This document shows positions 21,218-34,352 of a DNA stretch of 64,000 bases, in pieces. This stretch comes from Hyaloperonospora brassicae (taxonomy: Eukaryota > Oomycota > Peronosporomycetes > Peronosporales > Peronosporaceae). The notes below the pieces were generated by a model. That model was not told where the DNA came from. It saw nothing but the letters and a program-made list of their open reading frames with translations, and did not search any database. Position numbers and translations under genes: made by a program. Location of the stretch: the NCBI GenBank assembly GCA_947650285.1, contig CANTFL010000221.1, positions 328,009 to 392,008 of the forward strand, read 5' to 3'. The first letter of the stretch is position 1. Every line of letters begins with the position of its first letter.

Positions 21218-21605
21218 AGAATGTAATGATGTCCAGGTAATGCAAACCGGTATCTTATAGTCATAAGCGACTAATTGACGTTCTAGTTCAATCTTTGTAT
21301 CAAAGATTATGAGGTAGCAAAGCCGACCGATCAACATTTCGGGTTCTTTTACTACCAACGCCACGTTCTTACTAGTGCTAAACGGATCGACGGTGTTGCT
21401 GAAGCCTGAATCTCACATGTATTGCAAGTTATATAACTACAATTTGCTGAAAACAGATAGACGCCAGGGCGACTCGTCGATTGCACTGCACAGTCACATT
21501 TATTTTGACAAACCTGACACAATCCATATTGTATTTTAATGTACATTTACTCTGTTTGATTTACAAATGTCGATATGCGGTCTATATTATTGTTAGAAGT
21601 GCAAT
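21218..21605 (-). repeat. Left arm of inverted duplication, inner piece
   Basis: The reverse complement matches about 31390-31750 (shared ATGACTATA, TGCATTACCTGGAC, GATCGGTCGGCTTT, CAGCAACACCGTCG). It resumes the left arm interrupted at about 7492. The 64-codon minus-strand frame at 21352-21546 is open here but broken in the other arm, so it is not supported as a gene. Confidence 0.75.
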
Positions 21606-21629
21606 TTCTCGACCATTCAACGCTAGGCA

Positions 21630-22440
21630 AAACAGGTGATTTATGACGGGTCCCCCTGAGAGCCCTTGCGCAAACACGAGAATCAACGTGTGTTTATTTA
21701 CCGAGTTTTCCGTTATACTACTCGCAAGGATTCTAATATGCTGAGCGTAAGCGTGCGCGTCACGATCACCTTGTTTAAGTTTCAGGAGATGTGATCGAGC
21801 CTTGAACTCAGCCTTTAAAGGCTCAGCGATCGTTTGACCCGGGTATTAAAGGATCCGAGCGGCTCAAAAGCATATGGGTTGCTCATCTATAGTTTTAAGG
21901 ACCAAGGGTTGACACGTCCTGCCAAATGGGATTGAGCAAATGTTTGTTTTATTTATTCGTCGTCGATACAACGTTCCCCATATGGCTCTGTCCAATTCGA
22001 CATTCCATAACGTAATAGGAGTCTTCCCTGACTCCTCTGTACTTGGAGATGTCAACTTTTATGACTTCGGGGCGACGCGTGTGTGTCGTCCCGCCCACAG
22101 CAGAATTAAATTGCTGCTATCTTAACAGTCTCTGTCTGGTGAGCACCGAGTTCTCTACTGCTCAGCCTGTTTTAAGCCTTGCTGGTGAAGCAAGGCTACT
22201 TTCTCCCGTTCGGTAGCAAGTTCCTATTGAATGAATCTGGCGATGTAGGCATGATTTTGGTTTCTGTCAAGAGACTTGAACATAGCGATAACGCCAATGT
22301 CGCCCACGGTAGAGTTCATTCGACCAACCGCGGACAATTTTAGGTCACTCAAATGGGCGGAGCTTTCACGTGTGGCGTAAAAGCTCTCTTTCTCATAACT
22401 CATGTTCATGATGGATAAGGTAGGTGGTCGTTGGAATGAC
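21630..22440 (-). pseudogene. gag: Truncated gypsy gag, 5' end of a minus-strand element
   Basis: Aligns with 42080-42870 of copy 2: the CGTGTGTT and TATACTACTCGCAAGGA region, the glutamine-rich stretch CTTGCTGGTGAAGCAAGGC, and the N-terminus near 22405. Several frameshifts are present. It stops abruptly at about 21630, so everything 3' of mid-gag is missing. It is adjacent to its own PBS (about 22437-22455) and 5' LTR. Confidence 0.8.
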
Positions 22441-22457
22441 TACAAAGTGCTACCAGG

Positions 22458-22927
22458 TGTAACGGGACACGTTCGAGCCTATATAACTGAGCAAGGACTT
22501 GTATTGGAAAAAAATAAAAGGGTGCATACGCACGACGTCACGTGCACGTGGCGTTAGAAAGCGCGACTAAATTAATACAGGACCCGAAAGCTCTGCCTTG
22601 AAGAAAAAGTAGATATGTTATTTATTATAGTTCCTGCTTACTAAATCATCTTTCGTCTTAATCTAACTATATTGAACTACTGTGTCCTATGTGTGTCTTC
22701 TACCCACCACCCATTGCGCGCGTCCAGCAGCGATTGGTAACCAAATAAGATGATGTACACGGTACTTCAACCAAGAAATGGACCCCTCCACGGATATTAA
22801 CCTTAAAGGTAATATTTTGAAAACATCGCTTTTCTCGAGTGATATTAATTGAATAATATCAAAATTAACGATAATCAAAAAATGGAACTTTCGATCCACT
22901 TTTACGTAACAGGCTCACCCCGTTATA
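22458..22927 (-). repeat. 5' LTR of the truncated gypsy element
   Basis: About 470 bp, ending TGTAACGGG next to the PBS and starting (minus strand) TATAACGGGG. It carries the shared LTR module at 22712-22738 (ATTGCGCGCGTC...GCGATTGGT). The remaining sequence diverges from the other LTR families. Confidence 0.75.
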
Positions 22928-22959
22928 TGTAGCACTGACCGAGGAGCGTGCGTTTGCCC

Positions 22960-24260
22960 CGACACGTCGAGCCTCAGGCATTGGGGTCGGTGCACCGAAA
23001 ATGACGCTCAACATAGACCACAAAGTCATTGCTGCCTTCGGAGTAGTTTGGAAGACAGCACCGACATGATAGGCCAAACAAAAGCTCATAATTATGGATT
23101 CCAAACACCCAGAGGTATGGGTAAACTGTCGAGCGCCTCAGCCAAATAGGATGAGGATTTGGCCCGTTGGAATGTTTCACATGTACGCACATACGTGCTG
23201 ACCCATTTTTAAAGTTTACGCCACCAATAAGTTTGTCCACAGAGCCAAAGGTCTTCTCTTGACCGATATGGCCGCTCAGCGCAGTATCATGCATCTCGTA
23301 GAGGATATGATACTTTATTTTCTCATCGTGTGTGGAACCACAATACGAGGAGGATCAACAGAAGTCATGCAGTAGCACAATAAATCTCGATCGATGGAAA
23401 TCAATGCAGCCTTGCACGTAAGCGTGCTGGGAAAAATCTATGTCCGATTCGGCAACCTCCACGTTCCCGAGAGCGCGTAGCAGAGCTACACAGTGATTAT
23501 CACGGTCATAGAACGTGTGAATTAAGTCTGATATGGGTGACGACAGAGTATTACGTGAACAAGCTCATAGTAGGCCTGTGCGTTAACGCATCGTATAAAA
23601 GCTATTCGTTCCCGGCTTGTGATTTACCTTAAATTTGTATTCGACAAAGAAAGAAAGCCAAAGAGACACTCTCCGAGAGAGATTAGGCGACTGTGTCGCA
23701 GTGTGTAGTGACGCATGATCGGTATAGATCGCAACAGTACTAGAGTTAAGCGGATGGAAGCTCAATTGAAGAGAGCATACTTCATCTCGAGCACTCTTTC
23801 TCATCAAATGGATAGTTCTTCTCTTCATCCTTTCGCTGGAAGATTCAATACGCTACAACACGCTCATGGCTATAGGGGTCATGTTGCAATAATAAACAGC
23901 CAATGGCAACATCAGAAGCTTCTATACGACATCAAATGACCGCGCAGGATCTGGTAGAGCCAAAGCCGGGGCCTAAAAGAAGCTCTCCTTTACCGCTTCA
24001 GAGGCGTCGCTTTGTGTGCTGGCCCAGCGCCATTCACATACCAATTAGGGATATTGGATAATGGCCTAGCCACGTCTGCTTAATTTGCACTGTACTTGTA
24101 CAAGTAGCTGGTGAGGCCAATCACTTGCGTAATTCCTTTTTTTTTTTGGAAACGGCTAGTCAATTATGGATTTGACCTTACCGTGGTCTGCACGTAAGTC
24201 TTGCTTGCCAATAAAACAACGGAAAAAAGATTACTTCAGCGCCAGAGCATTTAGATGCGT
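22960..24260 (-). pseudogene. pol: Gypsy pol relic (RT end, RNase H, integrase N-terminus)
   Basis: In minus-strand order: a decayed RT C-terminal segment (24160-23940; words like SYLYKYSAN and APALALPDPAR), RNase H (23583-23828: IYTDHASLHTATQSPNLSRR, SLWLSFFVEYKF) and the integrase zinc-finger region (22960-23330: YEMHDTALSGHIGQEKTF). The frames are badly broken. The order pol then LTR then gag means this belongs to a different insertion from the adjoining LTR-gag fragment. Confidence 0.7.
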
Positions 24261-27200
24261 TTGAGCTCAGCTTTTTTGCGCCTATGCACTCAACACTGAT
24301 CGTAAATGATCATTATGATTTTATAATTTGGACCGACCGTTCGATTTACGACTATGAACAAATGTTTCGTTAAGTACGTATGTGCATAGTCACGAGAGGT
24401 CTAAGCAATTGCGTCACGAGACGATTGAATGTAGCCGGGGAATTGGATTTCCCTTGAATAATTAGAATCTACTCCAGATCATACTACTTGGAGTACTGAC
24501 CGTAGTTAGCGGAATATCGCTGGATCGCGTGAGCAATTAGTAAGAAACTACCATCGACCACGGAGTATCCACTGAACTTGCATTGATAGTTGGTTTTGAT
24601 AATCGACTAATTCGTGTGCACTGTACCAAGTGCATTTTACCATAGCTTTCTAAATTACGTTCTTAATAGAAATGGGTCTCTTGGCCGGAATGATGTTGGC
24701 ATCGAGCTCTATATAAGCACTAAAATGCGCTAATTGCTGTCCGTTATCTTGACATGGAATATGGGCGTACGATAAGCAATCTTACCCTCGTGCACTATTA
24801 TACCTTCGCTCTTAGAACGAAAAGAGAACTAATTAATGACGATACACCGTTTCGTTCTCGTGGTGAGGGGCAACGCCATGTAACGCAGTATTTAATTGCA
24901 AGAAGAAGGTAAATTCGTGATGAGCACATCTATCGGTGTATAAATTGGACAGGAGATCATGACACATTCCAGCCTAAAATTTCGTACCTTAAGGACAAGA
25001 TGGATACATAGGATCATCCAGGATCGCAGATCCACCACGGGCACCGAGTGCCAACTCGAACCCCTAAAGAATTAGCCTATATACAAGTGATGATAAGTCT
25101 AACTCAGGTTCGGGGTGAATGGCCTCAAATTATATAAACAGCCTGACTATACTTCCTGCCTAAACTTGCCATCGGACATTTAGTCAAGCTCAAATTTTGC
25201 ATAAAGAAAGGACAAGCTACAATGCTGATACTGCCAAAAACTTGGCTAGACACTTCAATGACGAATTAAGATGACTATCATCACTATTTATTGACAATGT
25301 CGCTTTTACTTTGGTATTTTCCACCTGGCGTTACTGCCGTCTTTTTGATGAGATATTACAACTCAAGGAGGTAGAGGCACAGATGTTCCGAGTTGTTAGA
25401 TATTTGGGCGGGCTCTGCACGAGAGCTAATGTATTGACATAAATTTAGTGTATGATTACTTCAGTCGAACGCTTCTACCTGTGGATCGTTACGTGCCACT
25501 CCACGCGCATTAAGTGGACCTATCCCGCTATGTTGTGTCCATCTGCTACAAGTGTCTTTATTTATTGACAATAATGTGCTATCGTAACCGAACGCATTCC
25601 AGTTGGTGCGAAGTAATCCACGCACATCATGAGAGCCCCGTTTGAATTGTCTTGGCGTACGCCCATTATGCCTGTAGCATTTTGGTTTTTCATCATCACA
25701 AAGAATTTCGCCCAGCGGAATATATGCGCATAACAATCGATTGATGATCGTATTTTAGAAATTTTAAAACATACATAAACAGAGTCAAATAACCTTGACA
25801 ATTGATGTCAAGCACATTGGTCAAAACCGCTAGTGTTTCGTGCTAGTGGCCTTGTTGTTACATCTAACTTGTAAATTGTCAAGATTACTAAGAGCCTCAT
25901 ATCGAGGGTCAAAGTTTATCTTGCGTGATGGTTATAACATGTCGTTTGTTTTATCAATTATTTATCTTGACTTCTGATCAGCCTTAGTATCGCTTAAGTA
26001 CTTAGCAAAAGAAAGACTTGTGCTACGATTAATTTGCCAATAAATGAGCGTCACGCATTAGTAGGCGCTTAAGATACGTCGAACGATTGACGTAGGCTCC
26101 GAAGTTGCTATTCTCAATAGTAAAGCGCTAAACGAAGAAGCAAATTGTCTTGGCTGTGCAAGTGACAAACATAAATAGAGGAGATGGTGCAGAGGAATTA
26201 ATTGGCGAAAAATCGAAGAAGGGAAGAGGCTCTGAACATGGAGTCTAGATGTTGTGAGTGGCACGAAAGTTTTGTCTAAATTTGAGTCATGATGAAGCGC
26301 AGGGAAACGAGACAAGACCAAGACACTAACTTTTGCATTTGGGAGACCGAAGGAAGAACTGTAATCGCTCAATTAAAAGGCGCCAAAGGATTGATTAGAT
26401 CATTCGCGAAAGGAATATCAGTGTCAGGCGAGGCGTGGGTTGAGATTCAAGAAGATAATAGCAAGGGGGCCGAATACTTAGCCGTTTAAAGGGTGTATTC
26501 GAAACTAAGAATGCATTGCACTCCCTTCCGGTTTGAAGTCTAATATGCCAGGTTTTGTAATCAAAGTGGGTATGTTCTTTTGTTACTTATGATTTTAGAA
26601 GTTATTTAGTCGGCTAGAATAGGGTACAGAAAAACCTTTTCTTTCATTAGGGATAGCTACTGACGAGGCCTCCGGTGAAGGGGATAAAACGTTTTCATCG
26701 CGCGCGTAGTTCAAAATCATGTACTGTTCTTTCTCTTTGTCGCCAAATATACCTTAAATGTTAGCAGAAATCCTTTATCTGCAGAGGTTTTCCATACTTC
26801 GGGCCTTAGAACTGCGACCCGAACTGGAGTGACGGTGAGGAGAAGATTAAAAGCATTTTGCTGTCGCTGTTTACATAAGTTACGCGGCTTTTGAGATTAT
26901 ATCTTACCCTTCAATGAAAACAAGAGACAGAATGTAGTGGTTCCATCTTAGTGTGTGGCAAAAGATGTAGCTAGGATCCAGACTATAACTGGTACCGTCG
27001 TATTTTATAACAAAGAGCTAGCTTCATATCCGTATGCATTTGATCGATATAACTTTCTGGATTATAGACCAGTCCTTATCAACTAGCGAGTTAACTTCGA
27101 CCACATGTGCACTTATAGTAAATGCATCGACCACGTACTTATAAGGTGTTTTATATACATGGTATTGATATACTACAATCCTAAAATTATATTGTGGTCT

Positions 27201-28590
27201 TGCCTATATTCACTATGACGATTGTGCGGTGGTGTAATCTGATGCTCAACTAGCTCGCTTCGATTATGAGAGTGTAGGGCTTCGAGGATTTGTTCGTGCA
27301 AGTATTATATCGAGGCAACGAAATATGCGATCATGTCTACCGTGATCATTAATGTTAAACTTCGAAGCAGTCAATATTATGCTGGTACAGGAGGTCGGTC
27401 CAACAAAATGGTATAATGTATGACTTGTTTACGAATTATTCTTGCATCCCTTAGTAAAGCTGTCCGTATCCTGTGACTCACCGCATGATCCATCGAGGCA
27501 GCTTGGAAGAAGATAGTTTATACACTGGGTGTTGTCGAGTTAGCTTTTGCTGTACCGTCCCCTTAGGTTCTGATCACATTTTGAGCTCCAAGCAAAAATA
27601 TGCATTTATGGAGTTTAAAACGGTGCTACAAAGAAAATCCTTCTTTTGCGCATCAAAAGTTGGTGTAGGGACTACCATTTTATTCACCATCTGTGCTAGA
27701 TCCATCACGCCTTTTCGTTTTCATGTCAAAAGTTAAGCCACTGACGCAAAGCGCAAGTAATAATTACACATTTTGCTCACGCTCTTGTCAAATAATACAT
27801 GCGAATATAGTTTTGTGTGGACGGTGTATAGGACAACATGCTCAATATAAAAGGCTTTTACAAGTGAATATGTGATGTCAATATTTAGGAAGACACAAGT
27901 AAATTTTTGACCTTTCGATTGACATCGACTTTACCCTCTTGTATCCAGCTGAACCGATGGGGGCATTGGCTTTGAAATTGTAGCACATATGGTCAAAACG
28001 GAACGTGTTGTTACTTTGGCAAGACTTCTTAATACAGCATGATCGACGTACATTTACCATAGGTGAATTGAACGATGCAGAGTAACAAGTCAATTGATTG
28101 AAGACGTCTTTCGGTGAGAGAGGGGCCATATTTAACCTCAAATAGCTAGCATCTTTTGATCATTGAGTGGTTTCCTAAGCAGTTTGTCGAGATACCTATT
28201 TTCGATTGCTCACCTAATCGTTTACTAGACGTTTGGTTTGATAAAGCAATTGGGGGATTTCATTACTTCGAATTCGGTCAAACTTGGTGACTCGTTCATC
28301 AGGCATGTCGTTATCGTTGCGACCTTTCGTAAATATATCCTAACTCGCCTAGTACAAAAGTTATGGTACGTTAAGCCCGGAAGTCTGCCAACTGTTCCAT
28401 GATGGTCAGCGATTCAGCGTGAGGTAAATTGTCAAAACGTGCAAAGACGTGGGTTTGGAGATGATGTTATGCTTAGCCTTTTGTGTGAACTTGAATTTGA
28501 CGTCACGCTTTCTTATGTATGCGAAGGTCACGGTTAGAAGCAGAAAATAGGCAGATACATTGTAAAGAGGGTGGATGACGGGAAGCGTTG
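24261..28590. other. Unrecognised DNA between the arms, no supported gene
   Basis: Four kilobases with only short ORFs. A minus-strand stretch at 25500-25800 has words resembling the gypsy RT start (ALMMCVDYFAP, then a HLMRV segment) and may be another relic, with low confidence. The frames at 26289-26489 (+), 27473-27736 (+) and 27878-28141 (-) match nothing I know and lack flanking signals. It is probably eroded repeats. Confidence 0.4.
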
Positions 28591-30145
28591 AAAAAATCCA
28601 GCTGAAAGACTACCTGCCTTCAACTCCAACTCCAACTACACAAATACATGTTATCAATTGTTTTTAGGTCGTAATTTATGCTCGTCTTCACAGATGACAA
28701 CTCGACAGCGGTACATAGCACCAAATTCTTCGTTAGGAGAAGCTAAAAAAACAGGATTAACTAATGGGAAACCACGACCCTGCCAGGGTCCCAGCCGATT
28801 GAATAGATGGCGAATTGGCCCCTATAACAGCCGAGCCTTACATTCAATGTGTCACCTCCCACCGCAACTGCATCCCGAGAATGTAAGTGGACCTACGACA
28901 CAAAATCATCGGGACACGGTAGAACCGTGATCCGCTTACGGCATACTAAATTTGGCTCTGACATGTAGCTAAATCAATTTTTCTGCAACTTCAGGGCGAT
29001 ATGAAAGAGTTGACGAGCTTTACCACGACTGAGCACACATGCTGGCAGAACAAGATTTAAACCGTGTTCGTTTCGCACGCTTCTGCGTCACCAGTTTCGT
29101 TGATGTACGGGGGTCAGTGGACAACGCCATGATCCAGAAGGCGATCACAGGACAAGAAACCAAGGATGGTCGTAGACTACTTCGCTCAGCATGACATTTC
29201 TGTGATTTTTATCCGACGCGCATGTTTCTTCAAACGATGACGATATGCAGCTACACACTAATTTTTTCAATCCCGTGTCGTGTATATCAGGATGACTGGG
29301 AAACACGTGTGGATTCGCGGTCGCGCTCCTAATGGCTGATGAGCCTACGTCATGAATAGTGATAGGTTGCAAAGGTCCAGTAGTGTACCTGTTCATCTCT
29401 GAGTCAATAGCAGCTAAATTAGGTGTATCTGCAATCATTGCTTGATCGAAGTCGGAGAATTCTTGCACTTCATTATCCAAATCGTAAGTTTTGAAATAGC
29501 TGTCGTTGCCGTGAGCAACGTACAATAATGCTTAAGTCTAGTAAAAATTTTCTACCGTGCCCTTCAGATAAGCTTCTGTCCTCCGCTCCAGTAGTGGACA
29601 CACATATCATCGACTTTTTACTTATATTCGACACGTCAGGTCGCATGATGCCATCAACCTCGGACATCTGGGGGGGCGTAATTGAGCAGTTGTTGTCTTG
29701 CAGACGATTTTCCATCCAGAATTCTAAAACCAGTGGCTTTATAAGTCGCGATAAGATCATATGAAGGTAAATAGTAAGCTTTGCAGCACGTACCTGGCTC
29801 GACCCTGTATTATGTCAGTGCAGCACCTTGGCTCGAACCTGTATTACATCAGTGCAGCACCTTGGCTCGAATTTGTCTTACGTCAGTCCAGTACTTTGGC
29901 TCGGAATTTCTTGATGTATATTTCCAAACGTTAACGCGTAACATTTAGCAATGGTGTGGGGTAGAGGACTGTCGCCTTTCAATATATAATATGTTTGTAC
30001 TGATCGCAAGCGCGGTGCTATATACCGCTATCATTTTGCGATTGTAAAGACGAACACAAATTACGACCCAAAATCAACTGATTATACGTATCTATGTAGT
30101 TAGAGTTGGAGTTGGATCCAGGTAGTATTTCAGTTGGAGATGTTT
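28591..30145. mobile_element. Short MULE-like element, internally deleted relative of 7882-19323
   Basis: The 1.55-kb element has imperfect TIRs (left AAATCCAGCTGAAAGACTACCTG; the right end reversed gives CATCTCCAACTGAAATACTACC). Its interior aligns with 7990-8270, 16366-16660, 17131-17260 and 18600-19323 of the large copy but lacks about 17260-18600. Flanks GAAGCGTTG (28582-28590) and AACGCGTCG (30146-30154) agree at 6 of 9 positions, perhaps a decayed target duplication. Minus-strand ORFs of 95 and 126 codons (29473-29760, 29145-29525) do not match any family I recognise. Confidence 0.7.
29795..29905. repeat. 34-bp subterminal tandem repeats, short element
   Basis: TGGCTCG units at 29795, 29829, 29863 and 29897 have the same 34-bp period and similar sequence as 18938-19080. 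Confidence 0.8.
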
Positions 30146-31389
30146 AACGCGTCGCCTGGATGACCCAGAAAAGGTTTATCTCGACCGTCACTCGATAAAT
30201 CGATCAGAATTGTCCTCAATACCTCCAAAACCAATACCAAAATTTAAATGAAATTCGTAAGAAAAAGCTTATAAAATTAGCTCTGACAATCGCACTATTA
30301 CAAGTGGGCCCAGAACCTTCCTCTCATCTTCGTATGCATAGTGAAGTCTTTGAGGCTGTGGTGAAGACATGAATCGATTGGTCGTAACGTTAGATATGCT
30401 ACAGAACCCGTTTGACGTAGCGTTCATCGCGCTGTCATATACACTATTCAGCACACTTCCCATGCCCGTCAAATTGATTAAAAAGTCCCGCTTAATATCA
30501 TGTTAGACTACGAACTTGGACGAAAAAAGACTGGCCATACTGGCCGGAGACACACTGATGGGTTCATTGAAGGAATTGACCCACGAAGGGGTCCTTACCT
30601 TTGTAAATACTGCCGTATAATGATTGCTCAACCCTTATCACTTTCCTTGACTGAACAGCTTGCATCGAAGGGCGAGCTTCAGAGCTTGCTGTTATGTTTT
30701 TCTTTATCACATAAATAATAAACACGTGTACATCACCTATCGAAATCGCGTCTGTCATTCATTGTTGGATTTAGTGGCTGGTACCATGGCCCATAATTTG
30801 AATAAGCATTGCGTGTTTAAAGCTGCCAAGCGGTACCGTTACATGGAATACAATCTTACATCTGAAAAAATGGGGCGATAGCTGGACATTATCCGCGAAG
30901 ACAATGTTTACGTTGCACGTCACCTATATGGAAATGACAAGAACGGCCTCGCTTCGCCACATGCATGTAAGCATTGATTTATAATGTTACGTTAAACGTG
31001 CTATAATTAAATGCCATATTTTCACTGTCAGAGCCGCGCTTGCATCCGCAAAACGCATGGGTTTCGACTCGCACTCTATCGTTAAGGCTCGAGATTGGTA
31101 GAACGTTGTTGGTCGAAATAGGTGGCAATACGCTAGCAAGAGAAGTATCGAAACTCGGTATAGCTACTGGCCAATTGGCCGTACAGAAAATCCGACGCAC
31201 TAAAAACTCTTGCTCCTGTATAACGAAACGGGCCTGGACGTAGCGCATTTTACAGGTTGTCCAGTAGTGTTTGGACGTAGTCGAAATCTGTATTAGATCC
31301 CGTCGCTCACACGATTCTGTGATGGACCACAACTTTTATCGCGATAAAGAAATGTATGGACGATAATGTAACAAACAGTACGCTTCTCG
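30146..31389. other. Unrecognised DNA before the right arm
   Basis: Short open frames on both strands (for example 30660-30881 + and 30979-31332 -) show no known domain, signal peptide or repeat. No gene supported. Confidence 0.4.
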
Positions 31390-34263
31390 CTATCGGACAG
31401 ACCGCACATAGACATTGTAAATAAAACGTAGTACAGGCACAAATAAAGTTTTGAATTGTGCCTAATGTCAGGTTCGTCAAAAATAATATGACGGTGCAGT
31501 GCACTCGACGAGTTGCCCCGGCGTCTAAATGTTTTCATCGAATCGTAATCATAGACTGTGCAATATCTGTTTGTTTCTGGCTTTAGCAACACCGTCGGTC
31601 CTTTTAGCACTAGTAAAAATGTGGGGTTAATGGTCTAACAACCCGAAATGCTGATCGGTCGGCTTTCCTGACTCATAATCCTTGAGATAAAGCGAGAACC
31701 ATAACGGCAATGAGGTGCTTATGACTATACGATATCGGTGTGCATTACCTGGACCACGTACATCATTCTCATCCTTACTACCTCAGTCTGCTGGCTCTAG
31801 ACGTCGGGCGTCGCAGAGGACACTCCGCATAGGGGACGTAAATCAGGTATCCAGTCCGGGATGGAGACAGGGCGCTGATGACGCAAAAATAAGAATACCA
31901 CTCCGATCTTTGCCGATGGGCCCCTGACGCAGCTGACCGAATCCTCCCATATCACGCACTAGACCGGTTCGCTTTCGCTAGGCCGGGAGCATGCGCGGTG
32001 ATTGGACCGGCGATTTGAAGGCCGATGTAGAAAAGCAGGAACAAGGCAAATGATGACAAACGCTGACGCCATGCTTTCTAAGAGGAGAGCAGCTAACTTG
32101 GCACCCCTCACCCCGGGGTGCCGAGTTAGCGTTCTCTCTTAGTTCACACGCTGCGCTGCCGCGCGTAGCATACGCAGCGGCAAGAAGGTCTCCCATTTTA
32201 GAGTGAGACCCATTTATGGAAACTTATGGAAACTTCCCACCACGAAGGGCCGGTAGTCCGGCTTGGTGGAGCTCTAGGCAACTCGGTCATACGTGCATAA
32301 AAGCTCAAGTTGGAGTTGACCCATACTTCTGTAAATATGACACCTTCGAACGTAAGCGCCGTCGGCGACGGGTTGCTGCTTCGTGGCAAAACGAGAAGGA
32401 TGCACATCATGTGCTCAGATGTTCAATATTTCGGCGTAGCATTTGAGACTATTACTGTTGGACAGATACATACACTGGCTTGAACGTCGTGTCCACTCAG
32501 ACGGTACGACCGTGTCGTCGTCGGTTGGCGTACGGTAGCCAAGCTTCATGCTGACAAATAGTGTAATGAATCTCATTCTCAGGGTTACGTAGGACCTATA
32601 AGCGCTTTTTCATCCTTTCGTGTCGGTACACCTTGCAAACGTGAATTGCATCACGATCAGGATCTCAACGTGAGTCCATCCTGCTGCAACTACATTATTG
32701 CAGACGCAGACCTTGAGCTTCTGCAAATCATGTCGATCGATAGCGAGGGGGCAGCCTGTCCATTGTATCAACCTAATACTGCTCAACACGTATGTTTTAT
32801 GATCACCACTTCGGTCATCTACCGTGACACGAACTTTCTCCTACTGTGTTCTTTAGTGGGCTGGCTCGATACTCCAGACGCCACGAGGACACTCCCGAAA
32901 GGCCACGTGAGAATGACCGTTGACCAAGTCCGGGGTAAGAATTGTGTGCGCGCTCATGACCGGATGGCTGAGCTCCGCCCGCGCTTCAATCTGCTTCAGG
33001 ACAGAGGACGCATGGCTAGGGGGCCGTTCCACTTACATAATCCTAGCGTGCCATTTGGACCATGCCTGGCCACTTCCGTCGTGGTCGACTTGCTCTGTTC
33101 TTTCGGCCGATCCTAGTGCACAATCTAGTGCGGACGCGCCCAAGAGCACCGCTATACAACGAGTGTCTTGGCTTGGTGCTCGCTCACCTCGCATAAGCGA
33201 CCGGTACTGGAGCTCAACAGGATCCCCACGTTCTTAGAGGAGTTCACTTCGGAGGAGTGAGGTCGTGCGCATCAAACGGGTCGGCGCGAGAAGAGGCAGG
33301 TCGTAAAGAGTAGGAACTAACGTAGGCAAAGGGGTGTCGATATGTGTCGGCGCTCCCCTTGCCGCGTGATATCGGCTGGTCGCTTCCATTCAAGTCGCAC
33401 TCTTCGTCGCCTCTTGTAGCACGCGCAGCTGAGATAAGACCTTCCCTCCGTAAACCATGGCACGCTTAGGGGGACGTCCAGTCGAAGGGAAGGGGACCAG
33501 AGTACTGTCTGGCTCTTAGGAGCTCTTCGTCTGTTCGTCGTTGCCCGAAGAGGATATATCGGGAAGTATGCAGGTCGATCAAAAAGTATCTGACCTCGTG
33601 GTGGTCCGGCTGTATTCGTGCGAAAGCAGACACCAGAGGTCATCACGATGATGCTGTCATCCTTTTTTTGCTTACCTCAACTTTTTTGGTTGTCTGGCTA
33701 TCACCTAATGATTGCGGACGTTCCAAATGCTACTTTCGTTTATGTCACTGCAATTCGGACCACAATCCCTCGACGCTTGCTGATTTATTCATGCATGGCG
33801 TATACAAATCAGGATTCTTAGCCAACCATAAAAACTACCCGTTCGTATATCTATCCGGTTTCTTATCCACCCATCAAGTGTCTACTGCCTTATCTTTTTC
33901 ACGATAATCAGCCACCCATCAAGGGTCACTATCGCATATTTGTCACGATAACGAGCCACTCTTTATGAGTATCCTGTCTAGCACATCTTATCTGTACTCT
34001 GGAACTTGGCGGTGAGAGTTCCCATATTCCCGCAGCTCCCGGTATCTGTAGACACACTGGCTGAAAAGGTTGAAGCAGCGTGCGATATGGACCGCATCTG
34101 GAACTGCACGGCACGAACTGCGCCGTTACTGCCCGTGCAGACTCAAGTCCGACGACGTACAAAGCTTTGATCCTAGACATAACGGGCTGTACACAGGCTT
34201 CTTTGTTTCGGACACAGTACCTCGAGTCATCCACGAAATCTCGTAGTGAGACCTACAGCTTAT
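31390..34263 (+). repeat. Right arm of inverted duplication, upstream of the effector
   Basis: Matches the reverse complement of 21605-21218, then 7492-7461 and 5126-2740. The left-arm MULE and large nested insertion are absent here. About 32555-32940 (+) has an open frame containing VGTPCKREL, IADADLELLQIMSI, VCFMITTSVIYRDTNF and GWLDTPDAT that is also mostly open in the left arm. I do not recognise it. The 45-bp tandem array at 33821-33960 lies near the effector promoter. Confidence 0.75.
33821..33960 (+). repeat. 45-bp tandem repeats, four units
   Basis: Units start at 33821, 33866, 33911 and 33955 (GCCACCCATCAAG-like core). They are homologous and inverted relative to the three-unit array at 3021-3130. 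They lie about 300 bp upstream of the effector core promoter. Confidence 0.75.
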
Positions 34264-34280
34264 GCTTCATTTCCAATTTT
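34264..34280 (+). promoter_or_regulatory. Oomycete core promoter (Inr-FPR) of the right effector
   Basis: GCTTCATTTCCAATTTT is nearly identical to the oomycete start-site consensus GCTCATTYYNCAWTTTT. It lies 73-89 bp before the ATG at 34353. The left paralogue has the equivalent at 2702-2719. Confidence 0.72.
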
Positions 34281-34352
34281 GCGCTGATCGCCTCAGTAAC
34301 GCACTGCTTCGATCTCCGCCTACGTCTCTCATCTATAATCTGCTTTGTCCAA

